Source of the DNA: Gymnogyps californianus
Lineage: Eukaryota; Chordata; Aves; Accipitriformes; Cathartidae
Direction: 5' to 3'
DNA: 64,000 nucleotides
NCBI RefSeq assembly: GCF_018139145.2
Contig: NC_059481.1
Coordinates: forward strand, 5,816,368-5,880,367
Below are positions 1-12,400 of the stretch, one piece after another; position 1 is the stretch's first letter, and the number at the start of each line of letters is the position of its first letter. The notes beneath the pieces are model-generated. The model did not search any database. It was not told the DNA's origin and saw only the letters and a program-made list of their open reading frames with translations. A program made the translations under genes and the position numbers.

Positions 1-2064
1 CTCTATTTCTAAACAGGTAAATTACCAAAGTGCAAATATAATTTGCCCAAAGCCAAAAAAAAAAAAAAAAAACCAAAACACCACCAAATCAAAACCAGAC
101 CAATAAGCTAGTTCTGAGTGACATACCCAAAAATAACCATTCCCTTTATTAGGTTAGTTCATTGCTGGAAAATAAATCCAGAAAAAGTTTTTAATTGACT
201 ATGTAAGTAGTTTTAGCTCAAGTTAGTCTTTTCTGCTTTTAGCTTCTATTGTTTTCCAGTTTGTGATCACTGAACACAGTTAAATGGACAGCCCCTTTGA
301 TGGGTTTTATGTGCTTGCTACACATTTGCTTCCAAATAGTTTTGAGGTTATATTTCTATTATGATTGTAGTTATTCTTAGAGCTTTAGAGAGACAGAAGG
401 AAAAGGAAAGGAGAAGCAAAAAGAAAGAGGAGAGGATGTAGTTACTATTTACCTAAAAGTTGTGTGCTGACTCAATATATTTGCACCTATTAGGTAAGAA
501 GAGAAACAGAAGCTTCAGCTGAAGTAGGTGTCAAATTGTGTATGAACTAAGTGATGGCAAATTTTGTATTTGATCCATTAAAGCTCTTAAACTTCTGTTT
601 CCTTCCAGTGAGATCATAACTCATCACACCACTACCTACATGTGTCAAGCTAAGCATGCCCAGATGACAAGATTAGAGCAAAAGTGCTTAGCCTGTTTCA
701 AAAAAGGACTTCTAGGATACTTCCTGTTGGAATCTGCATGTAACAGCAACTACTAATTTTTATCTGACGCTGTCCATACTCCGAACATATCATATTCATA
801 AAAACATCCTTTTTCTTTAAAGGCTTCACTTTCTACATGACGCCTTTACTTCTTTAATTGTTACACTCTTGATTTTCCTCATGAGACTTTTCCCATTAGA
901 GAAAAGAGATGATCAAAGACAGGTGCAGTGACATAAAGAAAAGAGGAAAGTTGTGTACGTTTTGGAATTGGTAGAAAAACTGCCCTTGGTTTTACAGCCA
1001 GAAGATCCTGTTCATTGCGAAGTGGTATAGCTTCTCCTTTATGCCCGCAGTGGTACAGCACACTGTATTTAGTTGTTTTTCACTGTGTTATACAGGTATT
1101 AACTTGAGTAAAGAAAGAAACTAGGATCTTATCAGACTGTTTGCCAATAGGGTAATACAGTTGTCCCAAACTGCCCCATCCATGTGTTAGCTCTCTCTAC
1201 TTTGTGTTATCAAATGCACCACTCATGTCCTTTGGTGCTTTTAAATGAATTTCCAAAAATGTCTTTATTCCAAATTTTAAGAGAGGTAAAAATAATTCTA
1301 TTAGCTGTTGTATTTGACCCTTCATTGGTTATTTAATACAAATGGGAATCCTAAACTTCTTGATTTTTAGTTTGTTTTGCAGATGATTTTTTTGTGTGTG
1401 TGCTTAGTGTTGAGAAAAAGTATTTCCATTTCATTTCTAACCATGTGTTTTCATGGAAACAAACCATCTATAACACATTGTATTTCTATGAAAACACAAG
1501 CTTATTAAATGTCAAACAGTTTATGTTTTCATGGCAGTCATCTTGAAATTGGCACATTCACTGTGTCAGTGTTTTATGATGTAAGCTGAAAACTGTCAGA
1601 TTGTCAATGTTCAGACATGAAAAGGTCTGAAGTCTTGCACGTGGAGGAGGAGAAATTAGGCTCTTGTCAATTAGCAGGTGGTAGTAACTTAGGCGTTTTT
1701 GTTTGAGGCTTGTATTAAGATAATAGAAGCTCCTTAGTCTGAGTATCCTCAAATATTTAAGCTGATAAAGAGGTGATGTCAGTGTCAAAGTCAGAGTCAT
1801 TTCTGCTTACTAAGGGCTGACTATAAATATCGGGGTTGCTGGTGGAGCTTGAAGTGTCTTTGCACATTTAACTTTATCACTCAGCTCATGCATTGCAGAA
1901 ATTGCTTTAAAAAGCAAGGAAGCTGGGAAAAATGGCTCCACACAACTGCACATACCCTATGCTACTGGAGATGATGGATCTTAAGGACTATAGCAAGGGT
2001 TTTGGCATTGCCTAACCATTTGGGAATTGTAACTGCAGGTTCATGGGTCACATTGTAACAGGCT
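1..2064 (+). other. RORA: Intron-like DNA upstream of the CR1 element
   Basis: I see no exon, RNA gene or recognisable transposon here. The stretch is AT-rich and begins with an 18-base poly-A tract at 55-72. Open frames are short and have no protein-like pattern. It is assigned to a RORA intron only because the RORA4 first exon lies on the + strand at 34.3 kb and the longer ROR-alpha isoforms start further upstream in known vertebrate genes; that placement is inference. Confidence 0.5.
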
Positions 2065-2136
2065 GAAAAAAAGGGAAAAAGGAAGACCCGGGGAACCTAC
2101 AGGCCAGTCAGTCTCACCTCTGGGCCTGGCAAGATC

Positions 2137-3421
2137 ATGGAGCGGATCCTCCTGGAAACTATGCTAAGGCACATGGAAAATAAGGAGGTGATTGGTGACA
2201 GCCAGCATGGCTTCACTAAGGGCAAATCATGCCTGACAAGTTTGGTGGCCTTCTACAGCGGGGTTACAGTGTTGGTGGATAAGGGAAGAGCAACTGACGT
2301 CATCTACCTGGACTTGTCCAAAGCATTTGACGCTGTCCTGCACGACATCCTTGTCTCTAAATTGGAGAGACGTGGATTTGACGGATGGACCACTCAATGG
2401 ATAAGGAATTGGCTGGATGGTTGCCCTCAAAGGGTTGCGGTCACCGGCTTGATGTCCCGAGTGGAGAGCAGTGACGAGTGGCGTTCCTCAGGGGTCGGTA
2501 TTGGGTCCGGCGCTGTTTAACATCTTTGTCAGCAACATGGACAGTGGGATCGAGTGCACCCTCAGCAAGGTTGCCGACGACACCAAGCTGTGCGGTGCCG
2601 TCGACAGGCTGGAGGGAAGGGCTGCCATCCAGAGGGACCTTGTCAGGCTCGAGAGGCGGGCCTGTGCAAACCTCATGAAGTTCAACAAGGCCAAGTGCAA
2701 GGTCCTGCGCTTGGGTCGGGGCAATCCCAAGCACAAATACAGGCTGGACGATCAGTGGATTGAGAGCAGCCCTGTGGAGAAGGACTTGGGGGTGTTGGTT
2801 GACGAGAAGCTCAACATGACCCAGCAATGTGCACTCGCAGCCTAGAAAGCCAACCGTATCCTGGGCTGCATCAAAAGAAGCGTGGCCAGCAGGTGGAGGG
2901 AGGTGATTCTGTCCCTCTCCTCTGCTCTCGTGAGACCCCAGCTGGAGTACTGTGTTCAGCTCTGGGGCCCCCAACATAAGAAGGACATGGACCTGTTGGA
3001 TCGAGTCCAGAGGAGGGCCACGAAGATGATCAGAGGGCTGGAGCACCTCTCCTGTGAAGACAGGCTGAGAGAGTTGGGGTTGTTCAGCCTGGAGAAGCGA
3101 AGGCTCCGGGGAGTCCTTCTAGCAGCCTTCCAGTACCTAAAGGGGGCCTACAAGAAAGGTGGAGAGGGACTTTTTACAAGGGCATGTAGTGATAGGAGAA
3201 GGCGTAATGGCTTTAAACTGAAAGAGGGTTGATTTAGATTAGATGTAAGGAAGAAGTTCTTCACTGTGAGGGTGGTAAGGCCCTGGAACAGGTTGGCCAG
3301 AGAGGCTGTGGATGCCCCCTCCCTGGAAGTGTTCAAGGCCAGGTTGGATGGAGCTTTGAGCAGCCTGGTCCACCTAGTGGAAGGTGTCCCTGCCCATGGC
3401 AGGGGGGTTGGGACTAGATGA
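2137..3421 (+). pseudogene. Broken CR1 reverse-transcriptase ORF (ORF2 3' part)
   Basis: The reading starts in one frame (2137 to about 2465), carrying the finger/palm motifs QHGF, KGKSCL and DLSKAFD. It continues in a second frame from about 2471, so a small indel lies between about 2435 and 2475, just before GVPQGS. In the second frame a TAG at 2843-2845 interrupts the reading; CR1 relatives normally have a Gln codon there, so a C-to-T change is likely. A TGA at 3230-3232 sits where Arg (AGA) is expected. The natural stop is at 3419-3421. ORF1, the endonuclease and the first part of the reverse transcriptase are missing, so it cannot move by itself. Confidence 0.9.
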
Positions 3422-3449
3422 TCTTGAAGGTCCCTTCCAACCCAAACCA

Positions 3450-3474
3450 TTCGATGATTCTATAATTCTATGAT
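3450..3474 (+). repeat. CR1 3'-terminal octamer repeat
   Basis: The CR1 copy ends in imperfect tandem copies of the unit GATTCTAT/ATTCTATG instead of poly-A. This terminal microsatellite is diagnostic for CR1 and marks the 3' boundary of the insertion. I could not define a clear target-site duplication, which is normal for CR1. Confidence 0.8.
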
Positions 3475-6400
3475 TACTTTCAAAGCAGACTGGCTCCTGG
3501 AAGAGAGTAGAGCTTACTGGGTAAGCTTATAGCAAAAGAAGTCCTGTGTCAGTAAGGTAGGGCATGTTGAATGAGCTGTAGTTTATCAGTAACTGATCCT
3601 TGCTATATGGCAACTGCACTCACATCAAAGTCTGTTGTTGCTCTACTGACAGGTATGGTGAGCACTAGGCTGTTAAAGAAAAGATTAAGAAAGTATGTGA
3701 TGCATATGGAACAAAGACAATGCAAAGGTCGTAGTAAAGAGAATTTTATCTTCACTGACTAAGATAGGAAATACTTATACAAGAAAAGCCCTTTTAGCCC
3801 TCCCGCCCCAATCGTTCTTACACTTTAAAAAAACCACAACACTATTGCCCTACGGATCTTGACATTTCCAGTATATATGGGTTAAAAGGCAGTAAAATCA
3901 ATTTTGCTTTTATCATGCTGTGCTATATTTTATAGTATAAACTAATGTTGATCATATGGTTTAACGGAGTCTGACTCTACTTAGAAATGTCTCATTCTTC
4001 ACGTGCAAAAATTTTCAGGAGTAATTTGCAGGTATGAGTGCAGTTGCATATATTATACTACCACATTATGCAAATAATTAGGAAAAAATAGCTATTTAGT
4101 TTATTATCTCTATAAGGAAAATGTGCACATATTTTACATGCACATTTCAACTATATTTCCTCTTCTTGTGATTGTAGAAAAGCCTTTAATACATTTCTCT
4201 ACAATGAATTTTAAGTTTCACAGTGGAATTAACTAAAAGGTTTGGTTTGTTTTGAACCCTAATGGATGGGATTTAAATCCAGTTTTCACATCACACAGGA
4301 AATGTCTTTCAATATCTTTTTTACTCTATTCTGTGATTGTCTCTTCTGTGCAGCAAAATAAAAGGCAATTTCTCATTGTTGGAAAAAGTTGTATCACTCA
4401 ACTCAAAGTAGTATGGATGCTGCAGGTTCCTTACACAGAGTTTGTCTAGCACCTGCTCATCTTTCAAACTCGCTCTGAGGGTTATTTGTCCATGCTTGTG
4501 CCTATGTGGAGTCTCACGGGGAGCTGTGAGAAAACCCAGTTTCCTAGTCAACCCTCCGTGGCTGCTGGGATATCTGTGTAAGACCATGGTTCTTCCCTTC
4601 ACAGATCAAACTGCAGAACTTGATTCTTTCATGAGCATCACTTATACATAACTTTCTCAGTTCTGTCCTTACGCATATCTCCTAAGCAGCTCAAACTATA
4701 GTTAATGACAGACATCCACCTGGTGACAAGTTTAATGATTCGTGAAATCCTAGCCCTCGGAGCACATGCTGGTTATTTATTGTTACACACAAACACAAAG
4801 CAGATAGTAAATTTATCACTTTCAGGTTTAGGTGACTGAAATGGGTGTTTGATTATCTGAACGAGGTAGTGGATGTTTGTAGACATTTGCATAACAGCCA
4901 TTTTTCATTTCATCTTACGGCTAGGCGCAGTGGATATGTGAGACTGGCTATAATTCTGCTGCAATTGCCAATATTTTTTTGAGTGTTGACCTATGTGTGT
5001 AGCTGTCATAGGTATTGTACCACATAGCAGAACACAGGTGTGTTGGTATGAAGCTGTCATTTAATTTTAAAGGAAGGATGAAGACTATGTAAGTGGTGCT
5101 GAGCCCTGATGTCATAAACTTTGTACTGCTTATACTCTGTATTTGTACTGTGATTTTTCGCCGCATAGTAGCAGAATAATTTTCCAATTTTTTTCCCCAG
5201 AATAAGTTTTGTCTGTGCTATCTCTAATAGTGCAACAGAAGGAAATTATAAATTCTTAGCCTTACCCACAACCCAGAAGATTTATTGGAGATGTATCAAT
5301 ATCTGGTTTTATTAACGTTGATACATTCTGTGCAAACTTCTCAGTGCCTGTTTATAATTTATTCATAGCTGAACTTGGGATAGACTGAGCGTAAAGACTC
5401 CAGTCTGGAACACTAAAGGCATGTCTACCAAGTTGTGCAGATGAAAACGAGCAGATCTATATGGCAGAGCACTTGACACAGAAGATCTGACATCCACACT
5501 ATACCTGTTTCAGGGTTGGTCTGTTTGTTGACTTTGGAGTAGATCTAGTCTGGTCTCATAAAGCCTACTGCAGCTGGAGTGAATTACATATTGTCTGGGA
5601 GTGCATCTTTCGGTTTAGTTTCATCGGAAAGGAATCCTGTTCATGCGCTCTGAGGCCACTCTGTGATGCAAACCAAAACATAGCGAAGCGATGGGGAGAG
5701 CTGCTGCAAAGGCACACTCCTAATCTGAACTAAAACGCTGTTGGAGACACACGCTAAAAAGCTGCAAGTGCAATTTCTGAATGGGACTAGAAATTTCCTA
5801 GCAAAGTAGTGTTTGCAGTACCAACTCTGCTAAACTGCCTGTGGCAAGTCTCTTTGCTTTCCTCTAGCCTTTATGTTCTCTCTGAAGTGATCCCCATGAC
5901 TGCCACCCATTTCAGTCGCATCATGGGAACAGCTGACTTCTCTGCTTCTCCAGAAGCCACCTGTATGCACAGATGCATTGTAAAGTGAATAGGTTTGTGA
6001 AAGGACATGGTTTTCTATAAATACGAAATGTTCCTTCATTACACTGTATAACTGCTGAAGGTTAATCATATTAATCTTTTAGCATTGCCCCTGTTCAGAA
6101 TTAACTGATGGTTGGAGAATGCTCTTTATATTGTTCTTCAGTTTGTAAAGGAAAGTCAGATTGATCTTCCGTTTTTTTCTTTCTATTGCTATTGTATAGC
6201 ATATCCAGTATAAGAACCTGGAGTTCACTCCAGTATGTGAGGAAGTGCTGGAATTCCGTATCAATATTACCATATGCAGAGAAAACATTTATTGGGGTAG
6301 AGGGGAGAGAGGATGTTCTGTCCCCTGCACATCAGGAAAATGATCACCGAAATGCAGCTTTTAATGCTCTTCAGTATTAGTTTTGTATGGATTTCAGGCC

Positions 6401-9400
6401 CAAAAGCTACATTGCTCATTATGGCGTATGTTGCTTCCATTGCTCATAGCAATGGAGATCCATGAAGAAAAGAGGAAAACAAGTTGTTGTTCTATAAAGA
6501 TAAGTTTTCCACACAGAACCCAATCCTTTTGCAGGTGTACAGGTGCAACCTTTTTCTTGTCATTAGCTATGCACATAAGTGTCTGATTCAAAAATTTTTT
6601 TTCGCAGTTTAATGTACAGTGGTTAAGCTTTCACTGCCTTTGCTCGCTCACTCGAAACTAGCCCTAGTAAATACTACCTTGGTGTGATTTGTTACAGTGC
6701 TGACAATGTGTTGCTTGACTGAGTAACTCGTAAAAAGACTGTGATAGTTAGCTCCTACAAGATAACATTTTCTTTCGTATTTGAATATATGGATTGTCAT
6801 TTGCTTGCATAAGTGTATCAGTAGTTCTTCGCAGTTGTCTCTGGTACTTTGAACAGCTCAGCAATCTCTAGTGCCTTCATCCATTTGCATGTTCATGGTG
6901 AGCTAAAAAAGCATGTTCCTACCCTTCTTTTTTTTATAGTGTTACATAGAAATGGGGCTTCAGAATCTCCTCAGATTCTAGGAGGACACGTTTTCCTCTG
7001 AGTCACTGTTTTTGTTCTGCATCAGTGCCAGTTCATGCCCTACAGTCAGTCAACTGTGTTTCTTCACCCCAAAAGTATCTAATAGTATCAGGCATTGGTT
7101 ATTTATGTTTAGGTCAGCATAACTTTGGTGTTTCTTTTGAAGGTTTAATCTAAACATTGCTGTCCTTTTCTGTCATTACTTTAATAGTTCTATTTGTTGG
7201 CACTGGTAAGTGTTTCCTTTTCCTCCAAGTCTTCATTCTCAATGGAAAGGGGAAGCCCAAGCACAGAATGCATCAGTTTTTTTCTCAGAATTTCAATATA
7301 TTATATTTATCCAGCTTTCATCTTGTTTTTCCATGCTCTTTTGCAGACATGTTGTTATTAATGTGAATGAGAGGGAGTCATGGACAATGACCCTGTGGTG
7401 GCTCATGTGTAAATGTGGTAGTCTGTGTTTTTTGTTTCTTTACATTTGCATTTTTAATGTTATATTTCTTTTTGTTTACAAATAAATTTTAAAGAATTCA
7501 AAAATTTAAAAAACCCTCACACTGGAAATGTGATGATTTGGCTGGGAAGGCACTAACAATGATGGTTGGTGCAACCGAGAATTTTGTTTTTCAGTCCTTC
7601 ACTTGTACAAGCCAGTACCAACAGACCTTTAATTTACGTTGCTAGCATAGAGATACAGCCACAAGAACTGCTCTGTAATATCCTTTTAAATAGTATTTTT
7701 CATCCACATATAATGAAAGGTGTCTGTTTTATATTGCTGCCCATTCATCATTCCTTGGACACCTGCTGCCTCAGTCAGTTACTTCTTAAATCTGAGTTAA
7801 CCTTCTAATGTGATCCTGCTCTCCTTTCTTCCTTGCTCAAACCTATTATTCCATAAACCAAGCTGTCCAACATGAGTCCAGTCACCTTGTGAGCATATGG
7901 TGTAGGATTTTAACATCTATCGCTTATGCTTGCTGTTCCTTGGAGCAGTGGATTTTCACCACATCTTTATGAACAGAAGAGCAAAGTACCTAACTAACCT
8001 GAACTATTCATTGTGTGCTCATGGGTTTGCTTTACGTTTTTCCTCCCTGGCTTAGGACTGCACATTGTTCTCTAATTCATTCTGCAGTCAAGAATGGAAC
8101 AATTAGCCACAAACTCTCAAGCTCTGGCAGATGATTAATCAAAAAAAAAAAAAAAAAAAATTAACTTTGGCTGATAGCGCTACTTTATGAATTATGAGCT
8201 GGCTGTAAGCCAGGGAATACTCCTATTGTCCCCTGTACAGACGGCCCATCCTTCCTTGACTCCAGTGCACCAGCAATCGTAAGATTTTTTCATCTAATAG
8301 AATTTTAACCATTATGTAAGTAAGATTTTTAACTCCTTAGTGTAGTGTTTCTGAATCTCTTTTAGCCAGCTACCATGTAATCCTCAGGAAGAAAAAAAGA
8401 TCCAGAATTCCTTTGTATTTCAGTATAATTTGGCAGTTGAAGGGGGGAGGTGGTAAATAAAGTTTAAAGCATTTAGGTAAATAGCTGCATTGCGAAATCT
8501 TATTGTTATAATTACAAAGATTTTAATTAAAAATCCCAGCCACAAAAAATTCCTTTGTAGGCCACTGCCAGTGATTGCAAATCAGTTCCCAACTGTGCTT
8601 TGGTATTGACACATACCCAAGTTTCTGTGAAGTGTATATTTATGTTACTTTTACTATTAGTACTATTTTTTGTCATGTTTTCATAGGCCACTGTCCTATG
8701 CCTTACCATGGTCCCTAGCCAGCAGGCTGAGTAACACTTGGGCGATGGGGTTTTTTTTGGTTGTACAGTATTAGTGATTCCAAAAGAATTTGAATGACGT
8801 TACCAATTACCTGCTGCAAAAGTATTTATTTCTGGGGGAAAGAATCCTGGCTTTGCTTACTAAACACAGCCTGGTTTGCTTACTAATAAGTATTATAAAC
8901 CACTACTCTGAACTTGGATCTGTCAGCTCAGATCTCTCAAAGTCCTTCTGAATGACAATGCAAATCTGTAGTTCTGCTAGCTGGAAACAAGTATTATTTC
9001 CATGATGAGCCTAGACAGAATTTTTTTTCCCTGAAAAACACTGTAATGAAACCCACGCTACGTAAAACCTGTTTCCACTCTGAGGAGGAACATTACCATG
9101 TCTGCTTCTAATAATTACTTAGCTGTACTGGCACACATATGCAATTGTTTTTCATCCATCAGCAAAAGGATTGCTAGAAAAGTGCTCTACCCCCAGTGTA
9201 GGGGTGAAAAAGCGGAGGCATTACACCAGGGCGCAAGAGCCTGGGTGTGACTTGTGTGCTTTTCAACTCTTTACTGGATGATTGCTAATTCCAAGATTGT
9301 AATTTTCAAATTAAATCTTTAAAAAATAAAAATTGCCATTATAGGCAAATGGAAAAATAATCAAGACATACAGTGCATCTCTGGGGCACTAATAATTAAA

Positions 9401-12400
9401 GTTGTTGCCAAGATTCTTCACAGTGTTCCGAAATTTTCATTAACATTTTATTTCATTCCTGATCAGCACATGGTGTTTAGCCCATTTCAAGTCTGATTTG
9501 GTGGGCTTCCAATACAGGAGCCATAGCCTAGACGAGTACTCATTGTGAAGAGGTTCATGTAGGTCCTACTTAGTGTTTAAATTTACTTTCCAACTCATAC
9601 TTCACATTAACAATTGAAAGGATTAATTTAGAGGACTCAATACTGACTATCAAAAAAAAAAAATAGTCAAATTAAGTATAAATGAAAAGATATTTTGTAG
9701 CCACTTGATCAGTCTTGGCATCAGCTTAGCTGTTGTTATCTGTAGCTAAGCTAGGGTAACTAATGATGGGGTTTTCCAAACATGACCTTTCATGCACATT
9801 TCTCAGCACACAGAAACAAATGCATAAAAAACCCCACCAAAAAACAAAAAAAACCGACTAGTAGATAAACCACAGTGTCTCAAAGGGGACATACCTGCCA
9901 GTAGGGATCAGTCTGTCTTTTGGGAGCATGTTGGTTGCACAAGTTTGTCTGAAAAATTACAAATGCCAAATTTTGAGCAGAATCTGTCCATCTGTGTAAT
10001 CATATCTAGGGTTGCCCTCATTACCATCAGAGCCAAGTACTTTGCAGTTTTTAATATCTCAAAATCTGAACAAGGCAGAGAAGCACTCTTCTATAGAAGG
10101 AGAACCAAGACATACAGAAACTAAAGTGATACAAATCCTTTTCCAGTTCCCAGCTGTGGTATTGTGTGAATGTGCCCTAGCCCCCTTCCAGCAAAATCAA
10201 CCCAATTAGTCCTGGTCAGCAATTCTGACTGCTTAATTTTTTTTCCATTGTAAATTAGGGAGTGGTTACTTAAACTGCTTCAGAAGCTGTCCTACAAACA
10301 GAAATTGAGGGTTGCGTTACTGCTGTGTGCTCCTGATCTCAGGGTAAACATCGATCCATGGCCTCAGAGTTAACCTGCATCTACTGCTCTAGCACTTGCT
10401 GTCCCACAGTCCGAGTGGCATGTGAGCTTTTCCTCCTACACGGTTAAGCTGACAAGGCCAAACGAACTCTGTCAGCTGCCATTGGAAGCGGTTTTCCTCT
10501 TTCTTGAAACTACTGGTCTAGTGCTGTTTAGTGGTCCAACTAATACCCCAGTTTCAGCCAGCACCGTGTGTTCGGAACAGAACTTCCCCTGTCTCCTGGT
10601 TATGTGGTAGTCCTCTATGCTGTGTATCCCTCCTCTGAGAGATGACTTTCCAATTGTTACGTAGACCAGCTGAGTACTTCTTGTTTCCTGAGGATGCTCC
10701 TTATTTTTCATTTTTGCTGCTGACAACATCTGTAGATAGGGAAACTTTTGGCACTGTCAGCTAATTGAAATTTCTGTGGGACAAAGTAGCCCCTGCTGAC
10801 ACTTCAATGTAACTGCTTTGCTTTCTATTAGCAAGTTTTTGTTGTGTAGATATCCAGGCTCTAACAAATGGACTGCTTCTAGATAGAGCTTTACTTCAGA
10901 CTGCTTTAAGTGGGAATGAATAATGTTGATTGATGCTGCTGTTTAACATTTTTTTTGTGTTAATGCTAATAATTTCCAATCAGAAAATGTTTTTCTACTG
11001 CATTGCTTACACTTTGCAAGTTCGTTTCTCTCTCCCTTGCTATAGAACTCAATCAGCTACTTATTAGATGTGATCCCTTCCCCTCTGTCTGTCCTCCTCT
11101 CATCAAATCCAGGCTTGTCCTTAGTAATTGCTGCTTCCTGAGACATAAAAATTACTTTGGAAAGCCTCTCTTCCCCTTCTTCCTCATTTGAAAGCCTTTT
11201 ACATTATTCTTTATATAGAAGAACATAGTAGGATTTATAATTATTATTAAGAAAAATATTTTCCATGCAGAAGGCCAGGCCCTGCCAGTGCCAAAAGAAG
11301 CACACTCTGGTATTTAGGAAGGAGTTTCAGGGGAAGGTAAGACCACGCTTTGTAGCAAAGAAAAAAATCAAGTATCTGAAACATTCACTGCTGCAAAGGA
11401 GACCTTTGTCCTTTGTCAAGTTGTTGAAGACTTTCTGAATTGGGGTTGCTTATCACTTTGTGAAAGTTGGCCCCTGAACTTTTATATACTAGTGATACGT
11501 GTCCTTTTTCTTAGACTGCTCCATCTTTGCTTACCCGTGTCCCACCGCTTTCCTTAGCGGTAGGCTATGGTGGGCCATTATGATTCACCACTGCAACTAG
11601 TGGCATTCTGTAATTACTAACGAGGAAACCACTTGAGGAATACTGAAATAAAGTATAACAATTGCAGTATTCTCAGCCAAGATTGTATCATGGGCTTAGA
11701 AAGTTTGTATTACAATAGAAAAAAAACTAGCATAGGTAACAATAGCAGCAACCTCACAACAGCACAAGCTTAGTATGTTCCAGCAACTAGATTAATAACC
11801 CTCCAGTGGCCTATGCACTTCAATCACTGGTAAATACTGTGCTACTGTATCTTTACTGCTATTTTAAATCATGTTACCTGGATGCGTGATAACATGTGCT
11901 AAAGTTTTAGTGAAACAGATCTGAAGACTGTGATTTACCATTGATAACTGAATTGACTTTCTGAGTAAAGAACACACAGAGTGGCCACACTGTATTTATC
12001 CATCCAGAAAGGAGAGCTGACAGTATAAAGCCTCTGAAATCTGTGAGTGTCCCATTAAAATCTGCTTTGGCAATGCAAAATTTTTAGAGTATAAATAAAG
12101 TATATCTCTTTCTTTAAATCCAGGCTTTCTTTATGCAGTACCAAGTGGCAAAATAGGCCTGATTTGTTTTTTCATTTCTATTTTTTTTAAACCTTCAGCA
12201 GTCACCTTTAAGAATCTGACCCTTATTCTTTCTGCTAGGGAGATAATTACTCACTCTCAATTGCTATCCCTAGAACCAGTTAATGAATGCTACATAATAA
12301 ACAGAAGTAGGGCAGCTGGATGAGAACAATGCACAGGTGGGTAAGAAGACTTCATTTGGTGAGGAGATAATGAGCATGAGAACTTGTGGTTTGTCTAAAT

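Larger units (their letters stand above)
2065..3474 (+). mobile_element. CR1 LINE, 5'-truncated, 3' end intact
   Basis: This is the 3' part of a chicken-repeat-1 non-LTR retrotransposon. It begins inside the reverse-transcriptase region. Translated motifs in order are DLSKAFD near 2310, [10 protein letters not shown] near 2480, the catalytic ADDTKL near 2573, and the thumb and C-terminal region ending GVGTR and a stop at 3419-3421. After the coding region comes a short tail ending in the CR1-typical ATTCTATG-like repeat (about 3450-3474). CR1 copies are usually 5'-truncated and end in this octamer repeat, as seen here. The copy is dead: it has lost its 5' end, its frame shifts once and it carries at least two in-frame stops. 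It is on the same strand as the inferred host gene. Confidence 0.95.

Noticed and set aside
2441..3046. 201-codon minus-strand frame over the CR1 copy
   Set aside because: Antisense shadow of the CR1 reverse-transcriptase ORF.
8141..8160. Poly-A tract as a retropseudogene tail
   Set aside because: No coding-like or repeat body was recognised upstream of it.
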